Positions 1-9,887 of a stretch of DNA of 64,000 bases are shown here, one piece after another. The notes under the pieces are model-generated. The model saw nothing but the letters and a program-made list of their open reading frames with translations. It was not told the origin of the DNA and made no database searches. Origin of the DNA: Stigmatella ashevillena (GTDB lineage: Bacteria > Myxococcota > Myxococcia > Myxococcales > Myxococcaceae); NCBI RefSeq assembly GCF_028368975.1, contig NZ_JAQNDM010000002.1, positions 6,690,425-6,754,424 on the forward strand, written 5' to 3'. The translations under genes and the position numbers were made by a program. Each line of letters starts with the position of its first letter. Position 1 is the stretch's first letter.

Positions 1-1198
1 TGTTGGCATAGGCCGGTGCGGACCAGCGGGTAATCCATCCGCCATCCCGGTAACCACTGACGAACCCGTCGATCATCTCTCCGGTCTTGGTGGGGATGAG
101 CAGCGCGTACAGCGGCCAGGTGGTCCTGTACGTGTCCCAGAATCCGTTGTTGACGTACACCTTGCCCGTCTTCACTGGGTTGCCGCTGACATAGGGGCTG
201 GCATAGCTGGGCGTGCCATTCACGTTCTCCCAGGCGGAATTGGGGTAGAGGAACGCCCGGTACAGATTGGAGTACAGGATGGTCTTCTGGTCTTCCGATG
301 CGCCTTCCACCTCGATCTTCCCGAGCAGGGTGTTCCAGGCGTTCTGGGCCTCCAGCTTGACGGTGTCGAAGCTCTTCGCGCCAATCTCCTGCGCCAGGTT
401 GGACTGAGCCTGTGCCACGCTGATGAACGAGGTGGCCATGGACAAGCCCACCTTCTCGCCCGCCACGGTATTGAAGCGGACCCATGAGGTGAGCTCCCGC
501 TGCCCCGAGACCTTCGCCGACTGCGCAATGGCCTTGCTGAACTTCCCGTAGAAGTACATGCGAGGCGCATGGGACGACCAGCTCGAATGGTCGGTGTAGC
601 CGGAGATGACCCCGTTCGCGTTGTCGAAGGAGATGGACGCGCCCACCGTTCCCTTCTCGGGCCCGATGCTATCGAACAGCAGGTAAGACGTGGTGCCAGG
701 GAACGTGAACCGCAAGGACGCCGCGTGATCCGTCGGGGCAATCTCCGTCTGGATCCCGTTGTTGAACTTCACGCTGTAGGCGTGGGCCTTGGCCGTCTCG
801 TTCGCATGGCTGAAGGCGGCGGCCCGGGAGCCCCGGTCCACCACCACCGAGCCAGATTGGGGCATGAACTGAAAGGTCTGGCGATCTCCCATCCAGGGGC
901 TCGGCATGTGGCTGATGGTGAAGGCCTGGATGGCGGTCTGGTTGTATTGGTAGATCCAATTGTTCTTGCTCGCGTCGGTCATCGGCGACCAGAAATTGAA
1001 GCCGAAGGGCACCGCCGTGGCTGGGAATGTGGCGCCTCGGGAGTAACCCTCGTACTCGGAGTTGCTCCCGCGCAGCGTGTTCACATAGTCCGAGGGAAGT
1101 GCTCTCGCCTCGTTCGCCCACAGCCCGAGACAGATCAGTCCATATCCACTCAGGCTGCGCAGGAGCGCGCAGGCCCGTGTCGTGTTTCTCGCCTTCAT
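1..1198 (-). CDS. Secreted GH92 family alpha-1,2-mannosidase, N-terminal part (runs off left edge)
   Basis: An open frame of about 399 residues begins at an ATG at 1198 with AAGGA about ten bases upstream and continues past base 1. It starts with a signal-peptide-like segment (MKARNTTRACALLRSLSG and a hydrophobic stretch ending near ALPSDY). It then reads like the N-terminal half of bacterial GH92 exo-mannosidases: YVNTLRGSNSEYEGYSRG, AFTISHMPSPWMGDR, YPNSAWENVNG and NNGFWDTYRTTWPLYALL. GH92 enzymes are calcium-dependent and remove alpha-mannose from glycans; a signal peptide implies export. The catalytic acidic residues of the C-terminal half lie outside the window. It is likely an independent transcription unit, since the next gene on this strand starts beyond a 355-base gap. 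The family call is from memory of the conserved N-terminal motifs. Confidence 0.85.
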   Translation of the reverse strand, partial: MKARNTTRACALLRSLSGYGLICLGLWANEARALPSDYVNTLRGSNSEYEGYSRGATFPATAVPFGFNFWSPMTDASKNNWIYQYNQTAIQAFTISHMPSPWMGDRQTFQFMPQSGSVVVDRGSRAAAFSHANETAKAHAYSVKFNNGIQTEIAPTDHAASLRFTFPGTTSYLLFDSIGPEKGTVGASISFDNANGVISGYTDHSSWSSHAPRMYFYGKFSKAIAQSAKVSGQRELTSWVRFNTVAGEKVGLSMATSFISVAQAQSNLAQEIGAKSFDTVKLEAQNAWNTLLGKIEVEGASEDQKTILYSNLYRAFLYPNSAWENVNGTPSYASPYVSGNPVKTGKVYVNNGFWDTYRTTWPLYALLIPTKTGEMIDGFVSGYRDGGWITRWSAPAYAN

Positions 1199-1553
1199 CG
1201 GGAACGGTCCTTTCAGGAGCCGATGGCTTGGGTCAGACGCGCTGCATCAATAGGGACCCAGAGGCCATCATCGAGATGAATTGGAGAGGTTGTCAATTAA
1301 TTCTTGATTTACTGGTATCGTGCAGGGGCCTTGATTGCACCCAGTAGCGGCCGCTCGCGAGGACACGCAGATCACCCATTTGAAACGGAAGCGTCCGCCA
1401 CGATAGCCAGTGAGTGGCGCGCTCGTGCCCCTGGCGAGCATGAATCCCGCCCGTGTCCACTGCCGCAGGGAGAGTTCGGCACCGAAATGTCTTTGCAGCT
1501 CGGGAATGGCGATCGTGAGGGTGCTGGAACTCAGCACCGACTTCGCGCCCTGC
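1199..1553. other. Intergenic stretch with AT-rich promoter-like segment and a transporter remnant
   Basis: This 355-base gap separates the TetR gene from the GH92 gene, both on the minus strand. Bases 1280-1320 are clearly AT-richer than the surroundings and contain, on the minus strand, a TTGACA at 1291-1296, a possible -35 for the GH92 gene; no convincing -10 is seen. Bases 1379-1537 hold a decayed MFS transporter fragment, listed separately. Nothing else is recognisable. Confidence 0.5.
1379..1537 (-). pseudogene. Remnant of an EmrB/QacA-type (DHA2) MFS efflux transporter N-terminus
   Basis: On the minus strand this segment translates to a stretch containing TLTIAIPELQRHFGAEL, LRQWTRAGFMLA and SAPLTGYRGGRF. 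This matches the first periplasmic loop and start of helix 2 of 14-TM drug exporters, where the pattern is usually ...ALPxIxxxLGxxxxxLQWxxxxYxLAxAxxxPLxGxLxDRxG. It has no membrane-length helix before it (a charged start, [10 protein letters not shown]), and the frame soon becomes non-family sequence and stops at 1268. It lies directly downstream of the tetR gene on the same strand, the usual place for the efflux pump such a regulator controls. I infer a deletion remnant; chance resemblance cannot be excluded. Confidence 0.5.
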
Positions 1554-2141
1554 TCAGGTCTCGCCCTCATCGACGATGGCTTGGGTCGCGGCCTCCATCC
1601 AGCGACGGGTGGAGGAGTGGTGCGCCTTGGCGAGTGGCTGGATGGGCAGCAACTTCCAGTTGGTGAGGAAGCCTGTCCAGAGAATGTTGAGCCGCGCCGC
1701 GCGCCCCTCGCCGTCCGGGGGGCCCAGCCACTTGGCCAATGGCGCGATCACCTGCAGTTGGAGGATCTCGACGCTCGCCGCGTGCGCCTCGGGATCGGCC
1801 GCCGAGAGGATCATCATCGCCAGCGGGCCCGGTGCGTCCTGCGCGTCCAAGAGGGCCGCCACCATGTCCGCGCCGAAGCGGCGCCGATCTCCGAGGAGTG
1901 CCGGGGAGATGTTGATCACTTGCTCCAACGTCGCCCGGAACAGCCCTTGCTTCGAACCGAAGTAGCGGCCGACGAGCGAGGAATTCACCCCAGCGAGCTC
2001 CGCCACGTCGCGCACGCCCGTGTTGGCGAAGCCTCGCGTGGAGAACAGGGTCCGTGCGGCGGAGAGGAGCGCGGCGCGCGTGCGCTCGGCATCACGTTGA
2101 CGTGTTGACGTTTGGGGCTTGGCCGGGCGTGAAATGTACAC
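1554..2141 (-). CDS. TetR/AcrR family transcriptional regulator
   Basis: The 195-residue protein has a typical TetR N-terminal helix-turn-helix at about residues 17-65: [33 protein letters not shown] followed by [13 protein letters not shown]. The C-terminal ligand domain is divergent, as is normal. The only in-frame start is a GTG at 2141, since an in-frame stop lies just upstream. This start sits inside a palindrome resembling the operator between this gene and the divergent monooxygenase, so autorepression is likely. No strong ribosome binding site precedes the GTG. A decayed MFS pump fragment lies immediately downstream, so the regulator may originally have governed an efflux operon and now control the monooxygenase. 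The inducer is unknown. Confidence 0.9.
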   Translation of the reverse strand: MYISRPAKPQTSTRQRDAERTRAALLSAARTLFSTRGFANTGVRDVAELAGVNSSLVGRYFGSKQGLFRATLEQVINISPALLGDRRRFGADMVAALLDAQDAPGPLAMMILSAADPEAHAASVEILQLQVIAPLAKWLGPPDGEGRAARLNILWTGFLTNWKLLPIQPLAKAHHSSTRRWMEAATQAIVDEGET

Positions 2142-2153
2142 GGCTGTTTACTT
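2134..2153. promoter_or_regulatory. TetR operator 1 (imperfect palindrome over tetR start)
   Basis: ATGTACAC-ggct-GTTTACTT is an imperfect version of the palindrome at 2181-2200, with the same 8-4-8 geometry. It covers the GTG start of the TetR gene, so binding would block tetR expression. The assignment to the adjacent TetR protein is inferred from position and symmetry. Confidence 0.65.
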
Positions 2154-2180
2154 ACGACAGGGGTTTGGTTATGTCCAGCG

Positions 2181-2200
2181 ATGTACACCGCTGTGTACAT
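2181..2200. promoter_or_regulatory. TetR operator 2 (perfect 8-4-8 palindrome upstream of the monooxygenase)
   Basis: ATGTACAC-cgct-GTGTACAT is a perfect inverted repeat centred 47 bases from the centre of operator 1. It lies 34 bases upstream of the chosen start of the monooxygenase, where a repressor would cover the promoter or early leader. The repeat contains an in-frame ATG at 2181 that should not be taken as the start codon. Confidence 0.75.
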
Positions 2201-2234
2201 CGCCTGTGGCTATCGACCGAAAGGATGTGTGCGA

Positions 2235-4042
<1,808 letters not shown>

Positions 4043-4046
<4 letters not shown>

Positions 4047-5695
4047 GCCCCTCCCTGCCTCGAGGTGTCTCCAAGCCCCTGGCCGTCTGGCTGGTGATGG
4101 CGAGCTGCCAGGCTCTGGCAGTTCCTCCCCCCGTCTACCGTCAGGAGGTGGTGGTGGCCGGCTCTTCCTTCCAGGGCGTCCATGGGCTGGCCGTGGATGG
4201 CAAGGGACACCTGCTGGCCAGCAATCTGCTTGGCCAGTCGGTCCACTCCGTCGACTTGCGCACGGGGGCGGTGACCACCCTGGTGGGGCCTCCGTTGGGC
4301 GGTGCGGATGATCTGACCCTGGGGCCAGACGGCTCCCTCTATTGGACCGGCTTCTTCACCGGCCGGTTGATGCGGCGCACCCCGGATGGGAAGACGCGCG
4401 TTATCGCCACGGGCCTGCCGGGCCTCAACTCGCTGGCGTTCCGTCGCGACGGCAGGCTCTACGTCACCCAGGTCGGCCGGGGCGATGCGTTGTGGGAAGT
4501 GGATCCACGCGGGCACAATCCTCCTCGCCAAATCCTTGCCGGGCTTGGGTTCCTCAACGGCTTCGAGTTCGGCACGGACGACCGGTTGTATGGCCCGCTG
4601 CTACGCAAGGGGCAGATTGTCCGCGTGGACGTGGACACAGGGGCCATGGAGACCGTGGCGGAGGGCTTCGCGATGCCGACCGCCGCCAACTTCGACGCGC
4701 GCCGCGAGCACCTCTACGTCGTCGACGCGGTACGTGGCGAGTTGGTTCGCGTCCGGCTGGCCACGGGAGCCAAAGAGGTCGTCGCGAAGCTGCCCACTGG
4801 GCTCGACAATCTGGCGGTCGGCCCCGATGACCAAGTGTACGTGTCCAACATGGTGGACAACGACATCCGCGTGGTCAATCCCACCGACGGCTCCATCGAG
4901 CCTGTGGTCACGTCGCGCTTGAGCGTGCCCTCCGGCCTTGCCGTCGCGCCGGAGGATGCGGACGAGCGCCTGTACGTGGCGGATGTGTACGCCTTTCGCC
5001 GTGTGGGCGGGCGAGATGGAAAGATCACCCAGAGCACCCGGGTCCTCTCCACACCGATGACCTTCCCCATGCAGGTGAGCCTGAGCGCGAAGCACGTGGT
5101 GCTCAGCAGTGCCTATCTGGGCAACGTGCAGGTCCTGGACCGAGCCTCCGGAGACATCCTGCGGACGATCCCCAACACGAATGGTGTCCAAGGCGCGCTG
5201 GAACTCCCCGATGGCACGCTGCTCGTCGCCGAGGCCACCCCGGGCAGGCTCGTCCGCGTGGATGCCGCCGAGCCTGCGGGGACCACGGTGCTGACCGAGG
5301 GGCTGGAGGGGCCCGTGGGGCTCGTGGCAGACACGGAGGCAGAGGAGCCAGGCGTGTACGTCACGGAGGTGCGCTCGGGGCGGGTGACCCGGGTTCGCCT
5401 GTCGGATGGGGCCCGGCGCACGGTGACCAAAGGCCTACGGGCCCCAGAGGGAATCGCCCGGCATCCGGATGGTGGATTGATCGTCGCCGAGGTGGGCCGC
5501 AAGCGGCTGGTGCGCATCGAGCCGACCACGGGGCGTCTGACCGTGCTCGCGACCGGCTTGCGCATCGGTCTGCCCGAGAGCGAGGGCCTGCCGCCGGGCT
5601 ACTTGCCCACAGGGGTCGCCGTGGGCCGCTCGGGGACCCTTTACCTGTCATCCGATGTCGAGAGCGCCCTCTATCGATTCGTTCCAGTCCCCTGA
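4043..5695 (+). CDS. Secreted NHL/SMP-30-like beta-propeller protein
   Basis: The 550-residue protein begins with a signal peptide-like segment ([19 protein letters not shown]). It continues with repeated propeller blades such as [77 protein letters not shown] and [17 protein letters not shown]. This pattern fits NHL/SMP-30/virginiamycin-lyase-like folds, which can be lactonases, lyases or binding proteins; I see no decisive catalytic signature. Its ATG overlaps the monooxygenase stop (ATGA), so the two are translationally coupled and under the same TetR control. A lactonase-like role on the monooxygenase product would be metabolically sensible, but the propeller appears exported while the monooxygenase is cytoplasmic. 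Confidence 0.8.
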
Positions 5696-5699
5696 GTAC

Positions 5700-6320
5700 T
5701 CAGCTCGGCTCGAACCGGCTGATCTCCAACCCAGACCCCACGGGGAGCAGGATGCTGGTCATTCCGGGCTTCGCGCGCACGGCCCTGCCATAGCGTTTCA
5801 CCTCTTCGCCGCCTGGCCAGAGCATGTTGTCGGCGACGATGATCGCGCCCGGATTGAGCTTGGGGTAGAAGGCGTCGAGGCACGGCTCGTAGAGGTTCTT
5901 CCACAGATCGACGAGCACGAAGTCGATTCCGAACGGCATGTCGGCGATCATCTGAACCGCGTCGCCCACTTTGAAGTCGATGCAGTCGGCCAGACCCGCC
6001 TTCGTCGCCATGTCGCGCGCATAGGCCGATTTGTAATCCTGTAGCTCCATGGTGGTCAGTCGGCCACCCGTCGCCTGCGCGGCTTCCGCCAGCCAGATTC
6101 CGGAATAGCCGTAGGAAGTGCCGAGCTCCAAGATGTTGGGGGCTTTCAAGCTCCGCGCGAGGATGTTGATCAGCTTGCCTGAGTCCGGTCCGACGGCGAG
6201 CAGGACCTGATCACGCCAATTCTCAGGGCCGCCCGTTGGGGGTGCCTCATTCCGGCGCCGATCTTCTTCGCGCATGCGCTCGTGATAGGCATCGAGTACC
6301 GCCGTGACTTTCGCATCCAT
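5700..6320 (-). CDS. Class I SAM-dependent O-methyltransferase (catechol/caffeoyl-CoA OMT type)
   Basis: The 206-residue cytoplasmic enzyme should transfer a methyl group from SAM to a hydroxyl, typically of a catechol. The SAM-binding motif I is ILELGTSYGYSGIWLAEAA, followed by LTTMELQDYK (motif II acidic residue) and a region FVLVDLWKNLYEPCLDAFYPKLN resembling the metal-binding D and K of small type 3 OMTs. GAIIVADNML supplies the conserved DN pair. The ATG at 6320 has AGGAA about seven bases upstream. It lies 59 bases behind the PadR gene on the same strand, and the two probably form an operon. The substrate is unknown; a catecholate siderophore or other iron-chelating catechol is possible given the metal-sensing type of the regulator. 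Confidence 0.85.
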   Translation of the reverse strand: MDAKVTAVLDAYHERMREEDRRRNEAPPTGGPENWRDQVLLAVGPDSGKLINILARSLKAPNILELGTSYGYSGIWLAEAAQATGGRLTTMELQDYKSAYARDMATKAGLADCIDFKVGDAVQMIADMPFGIDFVLVDLWKNLYEPCLDAFYPKLNPGAIIVADNMLWPGGEEVKRYGRAVRAKPGMTSILLPVGSGLEISRFEPS

Positions 6321-6379
6321 GGGTCGTTCCTAGGGTAGGGGTTGGAGTGCCAGCGGCTGCTCCTGGCGGGTGTCCGTCA

Positions 6380-6946
6380 TCAACTGCGTTCCACGGTTTG
6401 TGCCGCCGCGTCGAGCGCGGCTGCGATGCTCTCTGCCGCTGTCTGATCAATTCGGCCCCGCTTGAGGCGCAGGCGCATGGCGAGCTTGAGGTTCTCCATG
6501 GCACGTACCACCGGCGCGGGCACATGCTCCGCTCCTCCGGGAGCTGCCGAACTGATGCGAGCGAGCAAGCCTTCGACGGCCGCGCGGTTGGCTGCAAGGA
6601 AAGCCTCTCCCTCTGCGGTCGCACGGTAGCGCTTGCGCCCGGCTTCCTCGGCCTCGATGGCGGCGTAGCCCATGTCGTCCAACCAGGCGAGGGTCGGATA
6701 GATCACACCAGGACTGGGGCTGTAGGCGCCCCCGAGGCGTTCCTCGATGCCCTTGATGAGTTCGTACCCATGACGCGGCCGCTCGGCGAGCATCGCGAGG
6801 ATGAGGAAGCGAAGCTCGCCGTAGTCAAAGAGCCGTCCGCCGCGACCGCCGCGATGATGCCCATGACGCCCTGCGTGGTGGTGATGGGAGCTGTCGTCGT
6901 GAGGGGGGAAGGGGCGGTCTGAGCCGCCTCCCTGTTTATGCTTCAT
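6380..6946 (-). CDS. PadR family regulator with His-rich N-terminus (YqjI-like)
   Basis: The 188-residue protein has a histidine-rich N-terminal tail (HDDSSHHHHAGRHGHHRGGR) followed by the PadR winged helix: LFDYGELRFLILAMLAERP, RHGYELIKGIEERLGG and YSPSPGVIYPTLAWLDDMGY. The C-terminal part has the PadR dimerisation helices. This arrangement is that of E. coli YqjI, a nickel/iron-responsive PadR repressor whose His-rich tail binds metal. A perfect 11-base inverted repeat lies immediately upstream (6962-6992), consistent with autorepression. The gene leads an apparent operon with the O-methyltransferase rather than with a ferric reductase (yqjH). Metal sensing is inferred from the tail; PadR assignment is firm. 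Confidence 0.9.
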   Translation of the reverse strand: MKHKQGGGSDRPFPPHDDSSHHHHAGRHGHHRGGRGGRLFDYGELRFLILAMLAERPRHGYELIKGIEERLGGAYSPSPGVIYPTLAWLDDMGYAAIEAEEAGRKRYRATAEGEAFLAANRAAVEGLLARISSAAPGGAEHVPAPVVRAMENLKLAMRLRLKRGRIDQTAAESIAAALDAAAQTVERS

Positions 6947-6961
6947 GCTCTCGATATAAGG

Positions 6962-6992
6962 CGCGATATATCGGGACGCAAGATATATCGCG
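6962..6992. promoter_or_regulatory. PadR operator: perfect 11-base inverted repeat
   Basis: CGCGATATATC-gggacgcaa-GATATATCGCG is a perfect dyad 16 bases upstream of the PadR start codon. A further half-site-like tcgatata lies at 6951-6958. PadR/YqjI-type repressors bind AT-rich palindromes with TATAT cores, so autoregulation of the PadR-OMT operon is inferred. Confidence 0.75.
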
Positions 6993-7036
6993 ATGCATAT
7001 CGGCTCGCTTGCTTGCTACCGGCAGGCATGAAATGG

Positions 7037-7071
7037 GTTCGCCTGCGCCCGGTGTGGCGGCGCAGGCGAAC
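7037..7071 (-). terminator. Terminator hairpin of the GH32 gene (13-bp perfect stem)
   Basis: GTTCGCCTGCGCC, a 9-base loop and GGCGCAGGCGAAC form a perfect 13-bp stem about 50 bases beyond the GH32 stop codon. A second smaller hairpin (GGGCGGC/GCCGCCC, 7095-7114) precedes it. There is no clear T tract, which is common for high-GC genomes. Confidence 0.7.
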
Positions 7072-7122
7072 GGTGCTGGCCCAGTGGACGCAAGGGGCGG
7101 CTGTGGCGCCGCCCTCCCGGCT

Positions 7123-9567
7123 TTACGGGCTCACGGTGACGTTCTGAATGAGGGCGACGGCGTTGTAGGCGTTGAGCCCGAAGCGGCCGCTCGCGTAACT
7201 GGTGTCAGAGGCGTCGATGATGGGGGTGGTGCCGTTGTTCAGGTAGACGAGGAAGCGCGAGCCCTGGGCCGCCACCTTGAGGTGGTACGTCCGCCCCGCG
7301 AGGATGGGCGTGGCGTAGGTGGCGATGTCCCGTCCCGGACGCCACAGCTTCACCACGCCCGAGGTGTCCACGTTGAGCGTGTAGTGCTGGGTCGCGTCCG
7401 CATTGGCTCGGAAGGTGAGCGCCGCCGCCACGCCATTCACCACACGCACGTCCGCCTCGTAGGTGAAGTTGCTTCCCGTCTGCGCGCTGAGAAGGAAGCC
7501 GTCCCCGGGCACCGCGCCCTGCTTGCCACCGAGCGGCTCGGTCCATGTGCCCGCGACGGCGGTCCACGGCCCCGCCAGGTTGGTGCGAAAGCCCGTGCCA
7601 TCCACGTAGGCGTTCTGCACCAGTCCCGTGCCGTCGTAGACATTGAAGCCAAAACGGCCGCTCGCGTAACTGGTGTCAGAGGCGTCGATGATGGGGGTGG
7701 TGCCGTTGTTCAGGTAGACGAGGAAGCGCGAGCCCTGGGCCGCCACCTTGAGGTGGTACGTCCGCCCCGCGAGGATGGGCGTGGCGTAGGTGGCGATGTC
7801 CCGTCCCGGACGCCACAGCTTCACCACGCCCGAGGTGTCCACGTTGAGCGTGTAGTGCTGGGTCGCGTCCGCATTGGCTCGGAAGGTGAGCGCCGCCGCC
7901 ACACCATTCACCACGCGCACGTCCGCCTCGTAGGTGAAGTCCGTGCCCGTTCGCGGGCTCAGGTAGAAGGCGTTGGCGCCCGGGCCCGCGGCGCCCTGCT
8001 TGCCGCCAGTCACGTCCGTCCACGTGCCTCCCACTGAGGTGAAGCTCCCGGTGAGGTTGCTGTCGAGCGTGGATTCGCCCGTGCCCCAGGCGGAGCCCAG
8101 CCGGTAGAGTTGCAGAGACACCAACTTCACGCTGCCACCTTCCGCGTAGAGGCGGATGCCCTGGCTGGCCGCGGCGGAGTTGAACTTGACCTTGTCCGTC
8201 ACCGACAACTTGCCGTCATTGCCGAAGACTTCCAACTGGCTGCGGTCCACGAGCACCCGCATCTTGATCCGGTTGTTGATGGGCGCGAGCGGAAAGCCAT
8301 ACAGCGTCTGCGCGCCCCGCTCATAGGTGACGAGGCGGTCCGCCGTCCCATCCGCGCGCGCATGCAGCTTGAAGCCAAAGCGAGACGCCGTGGCCCCCGT
8401 CAGATCGAACTCCGCGAACAACTCGTACGTGTCAGCGGAGGTTCCCGCGAGTGGGTCTGTCGCCGCGTCGGTGGTGATCGTTCGGTTGGTCCACGAGGCG
8501 CTCGAGGTGCGCAGGGACTCGATCTCGGTGATGGGATAGCGCGTGAGCCGAACGCCCTCGGGGAACGTCTTGAGTTTGAGTTCGGCGGGGAAGGAGAGGC
8601 TGCTCGTCCACACGTTGCCCATTTCATTGGCGGAGTTTGGCATCCACGCCATCTGGACCGTGCGCCCGTCGGGCATGTTGTGGAAGACGAGCCCCGCGTA
8701 GAACGAGCCCCCGGGGTTGTTGGTGCCCATGTCCATGCGCTGGGGCGTGCTCCACGCCGGGGTGAAGGTCGCGCCATCGAACGCACCGAGGACGTACTCG
8801 CCGCTGGCGTCGGTCATCACCCACTGGGTGTTGGCCGTGTTGCCATCGACCGCCAGGGCGAAGAAGTCCGGGCACTCGAAGAGCCAGTCCGCTGAGTACC
8901 GGCTGCGATAGGTCCAGTCGAGCAGGTTCGTCGACGTGTAGATGTTCACGCCGTTGCCGCCACCATTGGACCAGACGACCATCACCCAGCGCGACGTGGC
9001 CGCGTGCCAGAAGACCTTGGGATCGCGGCTCTCGGAGCCTGAGGGAACGACCACCTTGCGGCCGCCGTCGTACGTCTGGAAGGTGCGGCCCTGGTCGTTG
9101 CTGTAGTGGATGATGACGCCCTGGGTGCCGGCGAACACGACGAAGGGTGCGTCGCTCCCGGTGCGCAGGCCCGAGGTGTTGTTGGTGTCCACCACCCCGG
9201 CGCCCGACCACAGGTCTCCCGGGTGCACTCCGGGCTCGAGTGCCATCGGCTTCTGGGTCCAGTGCACCAGGTCCGGGCTGGTGGCGTGGCCCCAGTGCAT
9301 GGTGTCCCACGCGAGGCCATGGGGGTTGTGTTGGAAAAAGAGGTGGTAGGTGCCTTTGTAATACAGCGGCGCGTTCACATCGTTGATCCATCCGCCGCGC
9401 GAGCTGAAGTGGAACTGCCCACGGTATGGCTCGGTATACGTCGTCGCGGGGTAGGGGAACTCGGGGTAGTCCGCCACGGCTCCCGCTTGGCTCGAGGACA
9501 CGGGCAGCAGGGTGGTCAGTGCCACGACCAGCAGGGGAATCGCTTCACGAACGGCTCCGGGTTTCAT
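7123..9567 (-). CDS. Secreted GH32 fructan hydrolase (levanase/inulinase type) with duplicated C-terminal modules
   Basis: The 814-residue enzyme has a signal peptide (PLLVVALTTLLPVSSSQAG) and a five-bladed GH32 propeller. It shows the nucleophile motif GGWINDVNAPLYYKGTYHLF, a conserved RDP in SESRDPKVFWH (transition-state stabiliser) and the acid/base ECPDFF in DWLFECPDFFAL. A beta-sandwich (SQLEVFGNDGKLSVTDK) follows. After it come two tandem modules of about 157 residues with YEADVRVVNGVAAALTFRAN and LKVAAQGSRFLVYLNNG, resembling LamG/DUF1080-like carbohydrate-binding sandwiches. The enzyme should cleave beta-fructosides such as levan, inulin or sucrose outside the cell. The start has AGAGGA upstream. 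The two modules are almost identical in DNA, implying recent duplication or gene conversion. Confidence 0.92.
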   Translation of the reverse strand: MKPGAVREAIPLLVVALTTLLPVSSSQAGAVADYPEFPYPATTYTEPYRGQFHFSSRGGWINDVNAPLYYKGTYHLFFQHNPHGLAWDTMHWGHATSPDLVHWTQKPMALEPGVHPGDLWSGAGVVDTNNTSGLRTGSDAPFVVFAGTQGVIIHYSNDQGRTFQTYDGGRKVVVPSGSESRDPKVFWHAATSRWVMVVWSNGGGNGVNIYTSTNLLDWTYRSRYSADWLFECPDFFALAVDGNTANTQWVMTDASGEYVLGAFDGATFTPAWSTPQRMDMGTNNPGGSFYAGLVFHNMPDGRTVQMAWMPNSANEMGNVWTSSLSFPAELKLKTFPEGVRLTRYPITEIESLRTSSASWTNRTITTDAATDPLAGTSADTYELFAEFDLTGATASRFGFKLHARADGTADRLVTYERGAQTLYGFPLAPINNRIKMRVLVDRSQLEVFGNDGKLSVTDKVKFNSAAASQGIRLYAEGGSVKLVSLQLYRLGSAWGTGESTLDSNLTGSFTSVGGTWTDVTGGKQGAAGPGANAFYLSPRTGTDFTYEADVRVVNGVAAALTFRANADATQHYTLNVDTSGVVKLWRPGRDIATYATPILAGRTYHLKVAAQGSRFLVYLNNGTTPIIDASDTSYASGRFGFNVYDGTGLVQNAYVDGTGFRTNLAGPWTAVAGTWTEPLGGKQGAVPGDGFLLSAQTGSNFTYEADVRVVNGVAAALTFRANADATQHYTLNVDTSGVVKLWRPGRDIATYATPILAGRTYHLKVAAQGSRFLVYLNNGTTPIIDASDTSYASGRFGLNAYNAVALIQNVTVSP
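7184..7467 (-). repeat. Intragenic direct repeat, copy A (C-terminal module of GH32 gene)
   Basis: About 284 bases repeat at an offset of 471 bases (157 codons) as copy B. Bases 7184-7431 are identical to copy B by eye; only two differences follow before 7467. The repeat encodes most of a beta-sandwich module and keeps the reading frame. Confidence 0.9.
7655..7938 (-). repeat. Intragenic direct repeat, copy B (C-terminal module of GH32 gene)
   Basis: The second copy of the 471-base-period repeat within the GH32 gene, identical to copy A over about 248 bases. Flanking parts of each module differ much more, so only the core has been homogenised. Confidence 0.9.
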
Positions 9568-9887
9568 GGAAAGGTCCTCTGAAGGGGGAGAGGCAAGTGT
9601 GAAGTTTGAGAATCAGTGAAGTGTGTAATACGGTAATTTGTTGAAAAACAAGCTATTCGTGAATGCGCGCCGAGGCATTCCGGCACAGCGATGAGCCGAC
9701 GCCCTGCGTCACTATGGGTCGCCACATCATGTCTTCCAGCGCACGCTTGGCAGGACTCTGGTGCCATGGCGCACGCGGTCCGATGGGTCTAACTGATGCG
9801 CCACGGAGCGTCGCGGTCCACCCATGCTCCCTGTCGCAGAAGAGAAGGCCCCACTCCCATGGCATCTTCGCAAGGAGAGCTGAGCGC
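9568..9887. other. Divergent intergenic region with AT-rich promoter segment
   Basis: This 320-base gap separates the GH32 gene (minus) from the NuiA-like gene (plus). Bases 9600-9660 are AT-rich and include a short dyad TTGTTgaaaAACAA (9638-9651), a plausible promoter/operator region for GH32. Bases 9660-9870 show no convincing coding signal on either strand. Confidence 0.45.

Noticed and set aside
2181-2234. Upstream in-frame ATG as start of the monooxygenase
   Set aside because: It lies in the operator palindrome, has no ribosome binding site and adds residues not seen in the family; 2235 has GAAAGGA upstream.
7184-7938. Repeat pair as a CRISPR or mobile-element repeat
   Set aside because: Only two copies, each several hundred bases long and in frame within one gene, with coding differences at the flanks; this is domain duplication.
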